From: Actinoplanes derwentensis
GTDB lineage: Bacteria; Actinomycetota; Actinomycetes; Mycobacteriales; Micromonosporaceae
Reading direction: 5' to 3'
DNA length: 64,000 bases
Assembly: GCF_900104725.1 (NCBI RefSeq)
Contig: NZ_LT629758.1
Location: forward strand, 10,582,001 to 10,646,000
This document shows, piece after piece, positions 44,569 to 53,600 of this stretch. The translations under genes were made by a program, and so were the position numbers. The notes under the pieces are model-generated. The model worked only from the letters and a program-made list of their open reading frames with translations, was not told where the DNA came from and ran no database searches. Position 1 is the stretch's first letter. Every line of letters starts with the position of its first letter.

Positions 44569-45665
44569 AGCCCGGCGACGATCCGGGAGATCACCGAGCC
44601 GATCCGGGCCCGGGTCTGGTCGCTGAGGTCGCCGAACTGGATGCCGAGTTCGGCGGTGCCGTCGCGGACCACCCGGCGCACCACGCGCGCGTCGAACGTG
44701 CCGTCCAGCCCGTTCATCCTCAGTTCGGCCCGGACCGCGTCACCGACCGCGAGCGGGGTCGCCGTCGGGACCGTGCAGCCCAGCCCGTCCGAACTCAGGT
44801 CGATCAGGTCGGCGGTCACGGTGGGCCGGCCGGGCCGGTCCAGGCGGACCGAACCCTGCACCGGCAGCCGGTCGTGACGGCGCCGTTCCAGGCGGTCGGC
44901 CACCGCGGACAGGTCGCCGATCTGCTCCATCGTGGCGTCCACACTGCGGTGCAGCAGACCGACGATCTCGTGCTGCTGGTCGGCGATCCCACCGAGCTGG
45001 CGCATCGCGTCCTCAATGTCGCCGACGTCGCTGATGATCGCGGCGAGGGTCTGGCCCATCTGGGCGACGTCCGCCTCCAGCGCGGCGACCGTCCGGGTGA
45101 TCTGCTCGGTCGAGTCGGCGGTGGTGTCGGCCAGGCCCTTCACCTCGTCGGCGACCACCGCGAAACCACTGCCCGCGGTGCCGGCCCGGACCGCCTCGAT
45201 GGTGGCGTTCAGGGCCAGCAGCCGGGTCTGCGAGGCGATCCCGGAGATCACGCTGGCGATCCCGGCGACCTGCCGCAGGCTGGCGTTCAGCGCGGTGGCC
45301 GCCTCGTCGGCGCTGTGCGCCCGCTGGACCAGGGCGTTCGCCGCGTCGTTGGTGACCGTCACCCGCTGGTTGGTGGCGACGGCCGCGTCCCGGGCCGCGC
45401 CGACCTGCAGCACCACGTCCTCGAGCTTGCCGCCGATCACCTCGGCGGTGTCGTCGATCGCCTCCCGGGCCCGCTTGCGCAACTGCTTGTGCAGTTCCCG
45501 CTGGTGCACCATCGAGGCCTGCGCCTGGGTGTCCAGCTCGGCCCGCAGGTGCTCCAGTTCGGCGTCGCGTTCCCGCAGTGTCTCGGTGAGCCCGGCGAGA
45601 ACCTGGGCATCGCTCCCGGCGTCGCTGGTGGCGCGACGCCGGAGCAGAGACGACCAGAGCGACAT
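44565..45665 (-). CDS. Cytoplasmic chemoreceptor-like protein fused to a PilZ domain
   Basis: A 366-residue soluble protein without membrane helices. A coiled-coil start (residues 20-75) leads to a short MCP signalling domain with the tip [37 protein letters not shown] near residue 145-180. A PilZ domain follows (about 270-366): RRRHDRLPVQGSVRL holds the RxxxR motif and DLSSDGLG the DxSxxG motif for cyclic-di-GMP. It could tie second-messenger level to a chemosensory array or act alone as a c-di-GMP effector. No che genes are adjacent. Confidence 0.88.
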   Translation of the reverse strand: MSLWSSLLRRRATSDAGSDAQVLAGLTETLRERDAELEHLRAELDTQAQASMVHQRELHKQLRKRAREAIDDTAEVIGGKLEDVVLQVGAARDAAVATNQRVTVTNDAANALVQRAHSADEAATALNASLRQVAGIASVISGIASQTRLLALNATIEAVRAGTAGSGFAVVADEVKGLADTTADSTEQITRTVAALEADVAQMGQTLAAIISDVGDIEDAMRQLGGIADQQHEIVGLLHRSVDATMEQIGDLSAVADRLERRRHDRLPVQGSVRLDRPGRPTVTADLIDLSSDGLGCTVPTATPLAVGDAVRAELRMNGLDGTFDARVVRRVVRDGTAELGIQFGDLSDQTRARIGSVISRIVAGL

Positions 45666-45829
45666 GATGATCGACGCTACCGCGCGTGCCGACCGTCCGT
45701 CCGTGGTTTCTGCCGCGTCCGGTACGTCGGCGGCCCGGTCGCGGAAACTTCTTCGCGGATTCCCCTCAGGGTGGGATCTGCCCGCCGATGGTCGGGGCCT
45801 CGGATCGCCGAAGCCCCAGGGAGTCCGTC

Positions 45830-46042
45830 ATGACCATCAGCATCGGAACGTCGACAACCCCGACCGTCTGGGAGACCCACGCCGCCTGGCTGCGGCTGCG
45901 CGAGGACTGCAGCCGGCTCGCCATCGACGCGGCCTCCGAGATGAGCGAGCGCCGGATGCGCGACGACAAGGAGGCCGTCATGGCCAGCCGGGACCGCATC
46001 GCCCGGATGACCCCGCCCAGCATCGTGAACGTGCTGATCTGA
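45830..46042 (+). CDS. Small conserved-type hypothetical protein
   Basis: A 70-residue protein, Met/Arg/Asp/Glu-rich after residue 20, predicted as one long amphipathic helix (TWETHAAWLRLREDCSRLAI-like then SERRMRDDKEAVMASRDRIA). No export signal. ATG 45830 follows AGGGAG at suitable distance. It lies between divergent transcription from the PilZ gene and a convergent dehydrogenase. Function unknown. Confidence 0.65.
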   Translation: MTISIGTSTTPTVWETHAAWLRLREDCSRLAIDAASEMSERRMRDDKEAVMASRDRIARMTPPSIVNVLI

Positions 46043-46051
46043 CGGTGCTGA

Positions 46052-46663
46052 TCAGATCGGGTGGATGTTGAGGGCCTCGGCCAGCACCTCGGTCGCGTCC
46101 TTCACGTCGACCTCGCGCATCTGCAGCGGGCCGCCGGTCTCGGTCAGCAGCGCCGAGTGCGCGCCACCGGCGTAGACCGGCGCGAACCCGAGGTCCCGGA
46201 TGATCCGCGACGCGGCCTGGCGGGCGTCCCGGTCATCGGTGCAGACGAACTCGGTGAGCAGCGGGTCGTGCCCGCGCCGCCGGCTCAGCACGTCGGTCGG
46301 CACGGTGTTGAACGCCTTCGCCCAATGCCCCTCGTGTGCGCGGTCCATCAATGCCTCCAGTCCGGAGATGTCGTCCGGGATGTCCGGGTTGGTCACGTCG
46401 ATGATGACCTTGTCGGCCAGCAGGCCCCGGGTCTGTTCGAGAGCCTCGAAGGCGGACGACCAGTTCGGGCTGAAGATGACCACGTCGCCGAAGGTGGCCG
46501 CCTGCGGGATCGACATCACCCGCAGCGGTACGCCGGTCTGGTCGACCTCGGCGCGCAGCCGTTCCGGGTGCCGCGAGGTGACCGCGACGTCGTGCCCGCT
46601 CTCGGCACACCACCGGGCCAGAGTGCCGCCCAGTTGACCTGCTCCAATGACACCGATATGCAT
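46052..46663 (-). CDS. NADP-binding oxidoreductase (F420-dependent NADP reductase-like)
   Basis: A 203-residue Rossmann protein. HIGVIGAGQLGGTLARWCAE is the dinucleotide loop; VTSRHPERL places Ser-Arg to bind the 2'-phosphate of NADP. VVIFSPNW, VIIDVTNPD and HWAKAFNTV match the family of F420H2:NADP oxidoreductases and related reductases. It lacks a clear F420-specific signature, so the cofactor partner is uncertain. It is followed on the same strand by a TetR gene 22 bp upstream. Confidence 0.82.
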   Translation of the reverse strand: MHIGVIGAGQLGGTLARWCAESGHDVAVTSRHPERLRAEVDQTGVPLRVMSIPQAATFGDVVIFSPNWSSAFEALEQTRGLLADKVIIDVTNPDIPDDISGLEALMDRAHEGHWAKAFNTVPTDVLSRRRGHDPLLTEFVCTDDRDARQAASRIIRDLGFAPVYAGGAHSALLTETGGPLQMREVDVKDATEVLAEALNIHPI

Positions 46664-46685
46664 GGCCTCAGGGTGCGCTCGCCGA

Positions 46686-47303
46686 TCACCCGGCCGAGTG
46701 GTTATCGCGGAACTCCCCGTAGATCATCCGCAGCTCGACCGTCACCAGGTCGGCGACCAGTGCCTCCGGGTCGGCGCTCGCGGTGAACGCGGCGGTCCGC
46801 AGGTCGTCGATCAGCCCGGCCAGCACCCGCGCGCCGGGGCCGGCCGGGGCCAGCCCGGCGGCCCGGTCCCGCTCGATCCGGGCGGCCAGCCGATGCACGT
46901 GCGCGGTCCGCAACTCGTCGCGCCACTGTGCCAGCGGCGGGCAGCCGGGTGCGGCGGCCAGTGCCCCGGTCAGCAGCCGGCCCTGATCACGCCAGAGCAC
47001 CGCGAGCGCGGTCAGGGCCTCGCGCAGCGCCTCGGCGTCGGGGCCGGCGCCGTCCAGCCAGGGGCCGGAGTCGCGGCCCAGCTCGCCGGAGATGCCGTGC
47101 AGCAGCGCCACCACCACGGCGAGTTTCGAGTCGAAGTAGAAGTAGAAGCTCGACCGGGAGATCTCCGCACCGGTCGCCAGCTCGTCGATGGTGATCTCGG
47201 CGAGGGGTTTGCGGGCCAGCAGGGTCCGCGCCGTCTCCAGGATCGCCCGCTCGCGGCGGTCGCCCTTGCTGGGGCCACGCCGACGCCCGGGGAGTGTGCT
47301 CAT
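46686..47303 (-). CDS. TetR family transcriptional regulator
   Basis: A 205-residue repressor. HTH at residues 15-60 (RRERAILETARTLLARKPLA, then DELATGAEISRSSFYFYFDS). The C-terminal half has a ligand-binding bundle (EALREALTALAVLWRDQG). It is divergent from the oxidoreductase at 47374 and a near-perfect inverted repeat lies in the spacer. ATG 47303 is the normal start; a longer frame reads through the operator and is rejected. Confidence 0.94.
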   Translation of the reverse strand: MSTLPGRRRGPSKGDRRERAILETARTLLARKPLAEITIDELATGAEISRSSFYFYFDSKLAVVVALLHGISGELGRDSGPWLDGAGPDAEALREALTALAVLWRDQGRLLTGALAAAPGCPPLAQWRDELRTAHVHRLAARIERDRAAGLAPAGPGARVLAGLIDDLRTAAFTASADPEALVADLVTVELRMIYGEFRDNHSAG

Positions 47304-47327
47304 GCGGACACCGTAACGCGGTGTCGA

Positions 47328-47352
47328 GTTTTTCGACGTACTGTCGAAAAAC
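47328..47352. promoter_or_regulatory. TetR operator, 10-bp arms
   Basis: GTTTTTCGAC and GTCGAAAAAC are perfect inverted arms around GTACT. Outer GTGTCG (47321) and CGACAC (47355) extend the symmetry. It lies between the divergent TetR and oxidoreductase genes and so can control both. Confidence 0.8.
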
Positions 47353-47373
47353 AACGACACCTAAGGAGAACCC

Positions 47374-48372
47374 GTGAGAGAGATCCGCCTCGCTTCCCGT
47401 CCGTCCGGCTGGCCCACCGCCGAGAACTTCGAGGTCGCCGACGTGCCGGTGCCCGAGGCCGGTCCCGGCCAGGTGCTGGTACGCAACGTCTACATGTCGG
47501 TCGACCCCTATATGCGCGGCCGGATGAACGACGTGAAGTCCTACATCCCGCCGTTCCAGATCGGGCAGCCGCTGGACGGCGGCGCGATCGGTGAGGTCGT
47601 CGCGTCGCAGGACGAGACGGTGCCGGTCGGCGCGTTCGTGGTGCACGGGCTCGGCTGGCGGGAGTTCTCGGTCGTCGACGCCGGCAAGGTCCGGGTGGTC
47701 GACCCGGCCGCCGCGCCCACCCTCTCGGCCTACCTCGGGCTGCTCGGCATGACCGGCCTCACCGCGTACGCGGGCCTGCTCGACATCGCGCAGTTCCGCG
47801 AGGGTGACACCGTCTTCGTCTCCGGTGCGGCCGGTGCGGTCGGCAGCGTGGTCGGCCAGATCGCCCGGCTGCGCGGGGCGAAGCGGGTGATCGGCAGCGC
47901 CGGGTCCGCCGAGAAAGCCAAGCACCTGGTGGACGAGCTGGGCTTCGACGCGACCTTCAACTACAAGGACGCGCCGGTCCGCGACCAGCTGCGGGCGGCC
48001 GCGCCGGACGGGATCGACGTCTACTTCGACAACGTCGGCGGCGAGCACCTGGAAGCGGCGATCGCGTCGATGAACAAGTTCGGGCGGATCGCCCTGTGCG
48101 GAGCCATCGCGCAGTACAACGACACCGCCCCGCCGACCGCGCCGCGCAACCTCGCCTCGGTCATCGGCAAGGAGATCAACATGCGCGGTTTCATCGTCGG
48201 CAACCACTCGCACCGGATGCCCGAGTTCGTGGCCGAGACCGCCGCGTGGCTCCGTGAGGGAAAGATCACTGCGCGGGAGACGGTGGTCGATGGGATCGAG
48301 AACGCGCCGGGTGCGTTCCTCGGTCTGCTGCGGGGTGACAACACCGGCAAGATGGTGGTCAAGGTGGGTTAA
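47374..48372 (+). CDS. NADP-dependent medium-chain oxidoreductase (prostaglandin reductase / CurA type)
   Basis: A 332-residue MDR-family enzyme without zinc ligands. The N-terminal domain has YMSVDPYMRGRMND, the cofactor domain VFVSGAAGAVGSVVGQIARL and KRVIGSAGSAEKAKHL, and DVYFDNVGGEHLEAAI is a family signature. It reduces alpha,beta-unsaturated ketones with NADPH. The TetR protein divergent from it is the likely repressor. GTG 47374 follows AAGGAG. A hairpin follows the stop. Confidence 0.93.
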   Translation: MREIRLASRPSGWPTAENFEVADVPVPEAGPGQVLVRNVYMSVDPYMRGRMNDVKSYIPPFQIGQPLDGGAIGEVVASQDETVPVGAFVVHGLGWREFSVVDAGKVRVVDPAAAPTLSAYLGLLGMTGLTAYAGLLDIAQFREGDTVFVSGAAGAVGSVVGQIARLRGAKRVIGSAGSAEKAKHLVDELGFDATFNYKDAPVRDQLRAAAPDGIDVYFDNVGGEHLEAAIASMNKFGRIALCGAIAQYNDTAPPTAPRNLASVIGKEINMRGFIVGNHSHRMPEFVAETAAWLREGKITARETVVDGIENAPGAFLGLLRGDNTGKMVVKVG

Positions 48373-48389
48373 CCAGCAGTTAAGGTCCG

Positions 48390-48420
48390 CCCGGCGACCG
48401 GTTTGGTGCCTGTCGCCGGG
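48390..48420. terminator. 9-bp stem hairpin after the oxidoreductase gene
   Basis: CCCGGCGAC pairs with GTCGCCGGG across 13 nt, 18 bp beyond the stop. Confidence 0.5.
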
Positions 48421-48532
48421 TATGACCAACACTGAACGGCAATTCAGTCGCTCTAACGAGTGGCCTGGATACGGAACGTACGGACGATCGCACTCATCCG
48501 TACGGGTGAGGTCACTGACGGAAAGCAGACAC

Positions 48533-48538
48533 TAGCGT
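48533..48538 (+). promoter_or_regulatory. TAGCGT -10 box before the HIRAN gene
   Basis: TAGCGT ends 7 nt before GTG 48545, so the transcript is probably leaderless. Upstream, CGTACGGA (48477) and TCCGTACG (48497) form an 8-bp inverted repeat that could bind a regulator. Confidence 0.5.
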
Positions 48539-48544
48539 TCCCGT

Positions 48545-50512
48545 GTGGCGAATCGGTTCCCCCTTTGGGGCCAAGCGGGCTGGGCAAGTGCCGAAGTGGT
48601 CGGCGAGACGCACTACGCGAAAGCGATACGTGCTCTCTTCGACGCCGACCTGGACCCCCGCGGCGCCGACATAACCGTTCCCGTCCAGCTCATCCCGGAC
48701 CGCAACAACAAGCACGACCGCAACGCCGTCGGAGTCTGGTCCGGTTCCCACCTGCTCGGGCATCTGCCACGCCCGGAGGCCGCGCGGTACGTCGTCGTCC
48801 TCACCGCACTCAGCACCCGCGGGCTGGTCCCCGAGGTCAACGCCCGGATCACCGGCCGGGAGTGGGGCGCCGCCGACGGCCGTCCCGCAGCCTTCGACGC
48901 CACCGTCCGTCTCGACCTGGCCGAACCGCACATGCTGGTGCCGGCCAACGCCCCGCCCGCCCAGGAGTACCGGCTGCTCCCGTCCGGCTCGGCCGTCCAG
49001 GTCGTCGGCCAGCAGCAGTCGCTGGGCGCGCTCGTCCCGCTGCTGCGCCCGGAGGGCGAGTGCTGGGCCTACGTGACGCTGCACGAGATGGCCGACCACC
49101 TGGTCGAGGTGCGGATCGGCGACACCCGGGTCGGTGACCTCAGCCCCAAGGTGAGCGGCGAACTGCTGCCCACCCTGCGCCACCTGGCCGAACAGGGCGC
49201 GGTCACCGCGGCCCGGGCCATCGTCAAGGGCAACAGTGGCAAGAGCGAGGTCATGCTCTACGCCGCCCGTGCCCAGGAACTGCCGGAGAATCTGCAGGGC
49301 GCGGCGCGGCGACCGGCTGCGGTCCCGGCCGCGGGCCGCGGCACGGCGAGTGTCCCGACCAACAACTCCGGCGGCGGTACGTCGTTCGCCGGTCCCGGAC
49401 AGGCCCCCGCCTCCTCCTCGCCGATCCCCGGCATCATCGCCCCCGGCAGCCCCGCGCCCGGCCTGATGTCCGGCGGCCCGGCAGCCGGCGGCCTGGTGCC
49501 GAACTGGGTCTCCGGGGACTCCCTGCCCAGCTGGGCCTCGGGGCCGTCGTCGCCACCGGCTCCAGCCGCGCACACCCCGGTCTCACCGGCCGGGCCGTTC
49601 CCGTCCGGTTCAGCGGGGCCGTTCCCGTCCGGGTCCTACCCGTCGGCCGCCGCCGGGCTCCCGCCCACGGCCCAGGACGGTGCCTTCTCGCCGCTGCAGG
49701 ACATGCCGGCACCGTCGTTCCCGTCACCGTTCGCCGCCTCGCTGGGCAGCGCGGCGGTGTCACCCGCGCCGCAGCAGACGTCCGGACCGGGCTTCCCGGG
49801 TCCGGACGCACACGTCCCGTCGCAGGGATCGCCGGGCCCCGGCTTCCCCGGTTCGGACCAGCACGCCGCGTCGCAGGTGTCGCCCGGACTCGGGTTCCCC
49901 GGTTCGGACGCGCCCGTTCCGGGGCGGGCGGGTTCGAGCGAGGGCCAGCCCGCCTGGTCGGCGGAGGACAGCCAGCCCATCTGGTCACCGCCGGACGACG
50001 ACCGGCCCTCCTGGGCGCCGCCGGAGGAGAACCGGTCCGGCTGGGCCGAGCCGGACGACGGCGGGCCCGCCTGGGCGGCCGGGAGCGGAGCGCTGCCCAG
50101 CCTGCCCGGTCCCCGGCACAGCGCCTCGGCCACCATCCCGGTGCGGCAGACGGAGGGCCCGGGCACGCTGCTCGCCGACCCGCTCACCCGCCCGGTCAGC
50201 CCGGCGCCGGCGGACGGTCCCGGCTACACCGACGATCAGGAGTTCGCGATCGCCGAGACCACGGTGATCCCGGCGCTGGCCGCGGTGGTGAAGGCGAACT
50301 CCGGGGCCATCGCCGGTCTCACCCCGGCGACTCCCGAGGCCACCAACCCGCACGCACCCATCCCGCCGGCGCCGAACGGGATCAGGTTCGCCGTCCCGCA
50401 GGGCTGGCCCACACCGCCGGACGGCTGGTACCCGCCGGACGGCTGGATCCCGGACCCGTCCTGGCCGCCGGCCCCCGCCGGCTGGCAGTGGTGGGTTCCC
50501 ACCTGGGGCTGA
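48545..50512 (+). CDS. HIRAN-domain protein with long disordered region
   Basis: A 655-residue protein. Residues 1-110 look like a HIRAN domain, a fold that binds 3' single-stranded DNA ends in fork-remodelling helicases: VVGETHYAKAIRALF, then LIPDRNNKHDRNAVGVW and HLLGHLPRPEAARY. A second domain (about 130-250) follows without a match I recognise. From 255 on it is disordered: Pro/Ser/Gly, three GFPG-D/S repeats near 415-460 and spaced tryptophans (QPAWSAED, QPIWSPPDDD, PSWAPPEEN) near 468-515. It ends with a Trp/Pro-rich PPDGW tail. It has no enzyme motif and precedes the giant helicase gene by 166 bp on the same strand. Confidence 0.8.
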   Translation: MANRFPLWGQAGWASAEVVGETHYAKAIRALFDADLDPRGADITVPVQLIPDRNNKHDRNAVGVWSGSHLLGHLPRPEAARYVVVLTALSTRGLVPEVNARITGREWGAADGRPAAFDATVRLDLAEPHMLVPANAPPAQEYRLLPSGSAVQVVGQQQSLGALVPLLRPEGECWAYVTLHEMADHLVEVRIGDTRVGDLSPKVSGELLPTLRHLAEQGAVTAARAIVKGNSGKSEVMLYAARAQELPENLQGAARRPAAVPAAGRGTASVPTNNSGGGTSFAGPGQAPASSSPIPGIIAPGSPAPGLMSGGPAAGGLVPNWVSGDSLPSWASGPSSPPAPAAHTPVSPAGPFPSGSAGPFPSGSYPSAAAGLPPTAQDGAFSPLQDMPAPSFPSPFAASLGSAAVSPAPQQTSGPGFPGPDAHVPSQGSPGPGFPGSDQHAASQVSPGLGFPGSDAPVPGRAGSSEGQPAWSAEDSQPIWSPPDDDRPSWAPPEENRSGWAEPDDGGPAWAAGSGALPSLPGPRHSASATIPVRQTEGPGTLLADPLTRPVSPAPADGPGYTDDQEFAIAETTVIPALAAVVKANSGAIAGLTPATPEATNPHAPIPPAPNGIRFAVPQGWPTPPDGWYPPDGWIPDPSWPPAPAGWQWWVPTWG

Positions 50513-50526
50513 TCTGCGCCGTCTGT

Positions 50527-50556
50527 CCCGTCCGGGCCGTGCAGGTTCCGGACGGG
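50527..50556. terminator. Hairpin after the HIRAN gene
   Basis: CCCGTCCGG pairs with CCGGACGGG over a 12-nt loop, 14 bp past the stop. If it works, the helicase gene needs its own promoter in the 120 bp that follow. Confidence 0.5.
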
Positions 50557-50678
50557 CCGGGAACCACCCAGACGGGGGCTGTATGACTGATTCGGGGGTT
50601 TTAGTCGGCTTTTCTGGGTGGGATACGTCGGATTAACCCGGAAAAGCGCCACGGTGACCCACCTCGCCTTGCTGGAAT

Positions 50679-53600
50679 GTGCAGATGCGGTGGGATGATG
50701 CTGACGGCTTGACCGGACGGCCGGACGCTCGGGTCCGTGGAGTACTGGAGACGTGGCGAACCGGTCTGTTGGACCTCACCGCCACGAATCCACTGATCCA
50801 CGTCGACCCGGACGGTCCCGGCGTGGTGGCGATCGACAGCCCGTCCCCACGGGGCGTCCTGGAAGCACTGCAACAGGGCCGGGAGTGCGGCTTCCTCGGG
50901 GCCGAGGAACAGGCCGAAGGCCCGCGGCCTCGCGCGATCAGCGCCTTCCAGACCCCGATGACCGACGTGGAGATGGACACCACACTCCGGTCGCTGCGCC
51001 GCTCGGCCCACCGCGACCAGCTGGAGTACGGCCTGTCCGCGCTCTACCTGACAATCGGCACCCTGCACTGGAACGACGAACAACGGGAGTACGCCAGCCC
51101 GATCCTGCTGCTGCCGGTCGACCTGGCCGACACCGATCCGCACGACTACCCGCGACTGCGGGCCCGCCCGGACGACCCGCTGGTCAACCCGGCCCTGACC
51201 GTGCGTCTCAAGGAGCACGGCATCGAACTTCCGGCCGTGGAGAGCCTGACCGGGCTGGACGTGACCGTCTTCTGGGCCCGCCTGGACGCCGCGATCGGCG
51301 AGCACCCGGAATGGCGTACCGACGAGGCGATCCTGCTGTCCCGGTTCACCACGCACCGCGAGGTCGTCTACCACGACCTGGTCGACAACGAGCGCCAGAT
51401 CCTCGCCCACCCGGTGATCCGCGCCCTGGCCACCGAGGCCCGCGCTCAGATCGACGCGTTCAAGTTCGAGCCGATCCCGGCCCGCAGCATCGACGACGTC
51501 GCCCCGCCCGACGACATCCCCCTGGTCCTGGACGCCGACGCGGGCCAGCGCGCATGCGTGTCGGCGGCCCTGAGCGGGCGCAGCTTCGTCATGCGCGGCG
51601 CACCCGGCACCGGTAAGTCGCAGACCGTCGCCAACATGATCGCCGCCCTGATCCACGCCGGGAAACGGGTCCTGCTGGTCTCCGAGAAGGCCGCCTCCCT
51701 GGACGTGGTCAAAGCCCGGCTGACCCTCGCCGGACTCGACGACTACCTGCTCGAACTGCACTCCGACCGGACCGGCCGGGACGAGGTCGCCACCACCCTC
51801 GCGGCCGCCCTCGACTTCATCCCGCTGCCGCCGCCCGGCCTCTCCACCGACGAACGGCAGGAACTGCGCGACCACCGGGAGCGGCTGAACGCGTACGCCG
51901 AGGCGATGAACGAGGTCCGGGAGCCGCTCGGGCACCGGCTGCACGACGTGCTGGGCATGTGCGCGCAGATGACCGATGTGGCGTCCGCCCCGATCCCGCC
52001 GGTCCTGCCGGTCCCGCTGACCACCCAGTCCCTGCAGCGGGTCCGCGACGCCGCCGACCAGCTCGGCCGTGCCTGGCGACCGGCCCTGCAGGGCGACGCG
52101 TTCCTGTGGCGTGACGTCGTCGACCGCAACCGCCTCGAAGCCCGGCTCCAGCAGGCCCTGGCCGCCCTGGAACACCTGCTCGAAGCGGTCGGCAAGGACC
52201 GGCTCGCGGTCGCCTTCCGAACCCGGAACCTGGCCGACGCCATCGCGTTGACCACCCTGGTCGGGCACGCCGCCCGCCGCCCGGCCGAAGCCGCCGACGA
52301 ATGGCTGCTGATGGACGGGCTGGAACCGGTCGCCCGCGCCGCCGAAGGCCTGCTGCGCCACCTCAAGGCCCTCAACCAGGCCGAGGAATCGGTGAAGGCC
52401 CGCTCCGGCGTCACCTGGGCGGCACTGCCGTCACCGGCGAAGCTGCCGATCGTACCCAGCCTGGCGCACCTGGCCCCGCCCCCGGTCGAACTGCTGCCGC
52501 TGACCGCGGCTCAGGCCCGTGGACTGGCCCGCCGGTTCGCCGATGAGGCCGACCGGCTCGAACAGCACCAGCACAGCCTCGACCGGGTCACCGCCCGGCT
52601 CGGCCTGCCGAACGTGATCGCGTTCTCCGACATCAACCGGGTCGCCGCCATCGTGGACCTGCTGAACCGGCCGGAGAAGCCGGAGGCGAACTGGTTCGAC
52701 GCGGCCGGGATGGCCGCCGCGCACACCGCCTCCCGGATGCTGCAACGGGCCGTCGACGTGGTCCGGGTCGCCGAGGAGAAGGCCCGCGAGCACTTCAACG
52801 AGGCCGCCCTCGCCCACCCGGTGGACGAACTGGCCCAACGGTTCGCCCACGTGCACAAGGGCATCGGGAAACTGCGCTCGCCGTACCGGCGGGACAAGAA
52901 GGCGGCCGCCGAGATCGCCCGCCCCGACGTCAAACGCAGCCAGGCCGTCGCCAACCTGGCCAGCGCCGCCGCCTGGAAGAAGGCGCTGCACGACCTGGAC
53001 CAGACCGAACGGGAGTACGCCCGGGTCCTCGGCCGGCACTGGCGGCGTCTGGACACCGACTTCGAAGCCATCGGCCGGGCCCTGGCCACCGCCGACGAGG
53101 TCATGCGGGTGACCCCGCCGGAAGCCCTGCCCGCGGTCATCGAACGGGTCAGCGCGGCCACCCCGAACAGCGCGATCATCCGGATCGTCGCGGAGGGCCG
53201 TAAGGAGTTCGAACGGTGGATCGCGGCTCTGCGGCCCGCCCCCGAACCGGCGCCCCGGCCACAGCTCGCCGCCGGGCCGGTACACGACGCGATCACCTGG
53301 CTGCGGGCCCACGTCGAACCGCTGACCGCCGCGGCCGAACTGGTCGGGGCGTACAGCGCGGCGGCCGGCCGGGACTTCACCCTCGCCGAATCGGCGGCCG
53401 TCGGGCTGCTCCGGGAGACCGCCGCCGACGCCGCCGCGGCACTGTCGGCGAACAACGGCGAATACACCCGGGTGCTCGGCACCGCGTACCGCGGCATCCA
53501 GACCGACGTGGAAGCGCTGGCCACCGCGATGGCCTGGACCTCGGAAGCCCGCCGGATCCGGGTCGGCGTCGACACCGCCCTCACTCAGGACCAGGTGACG

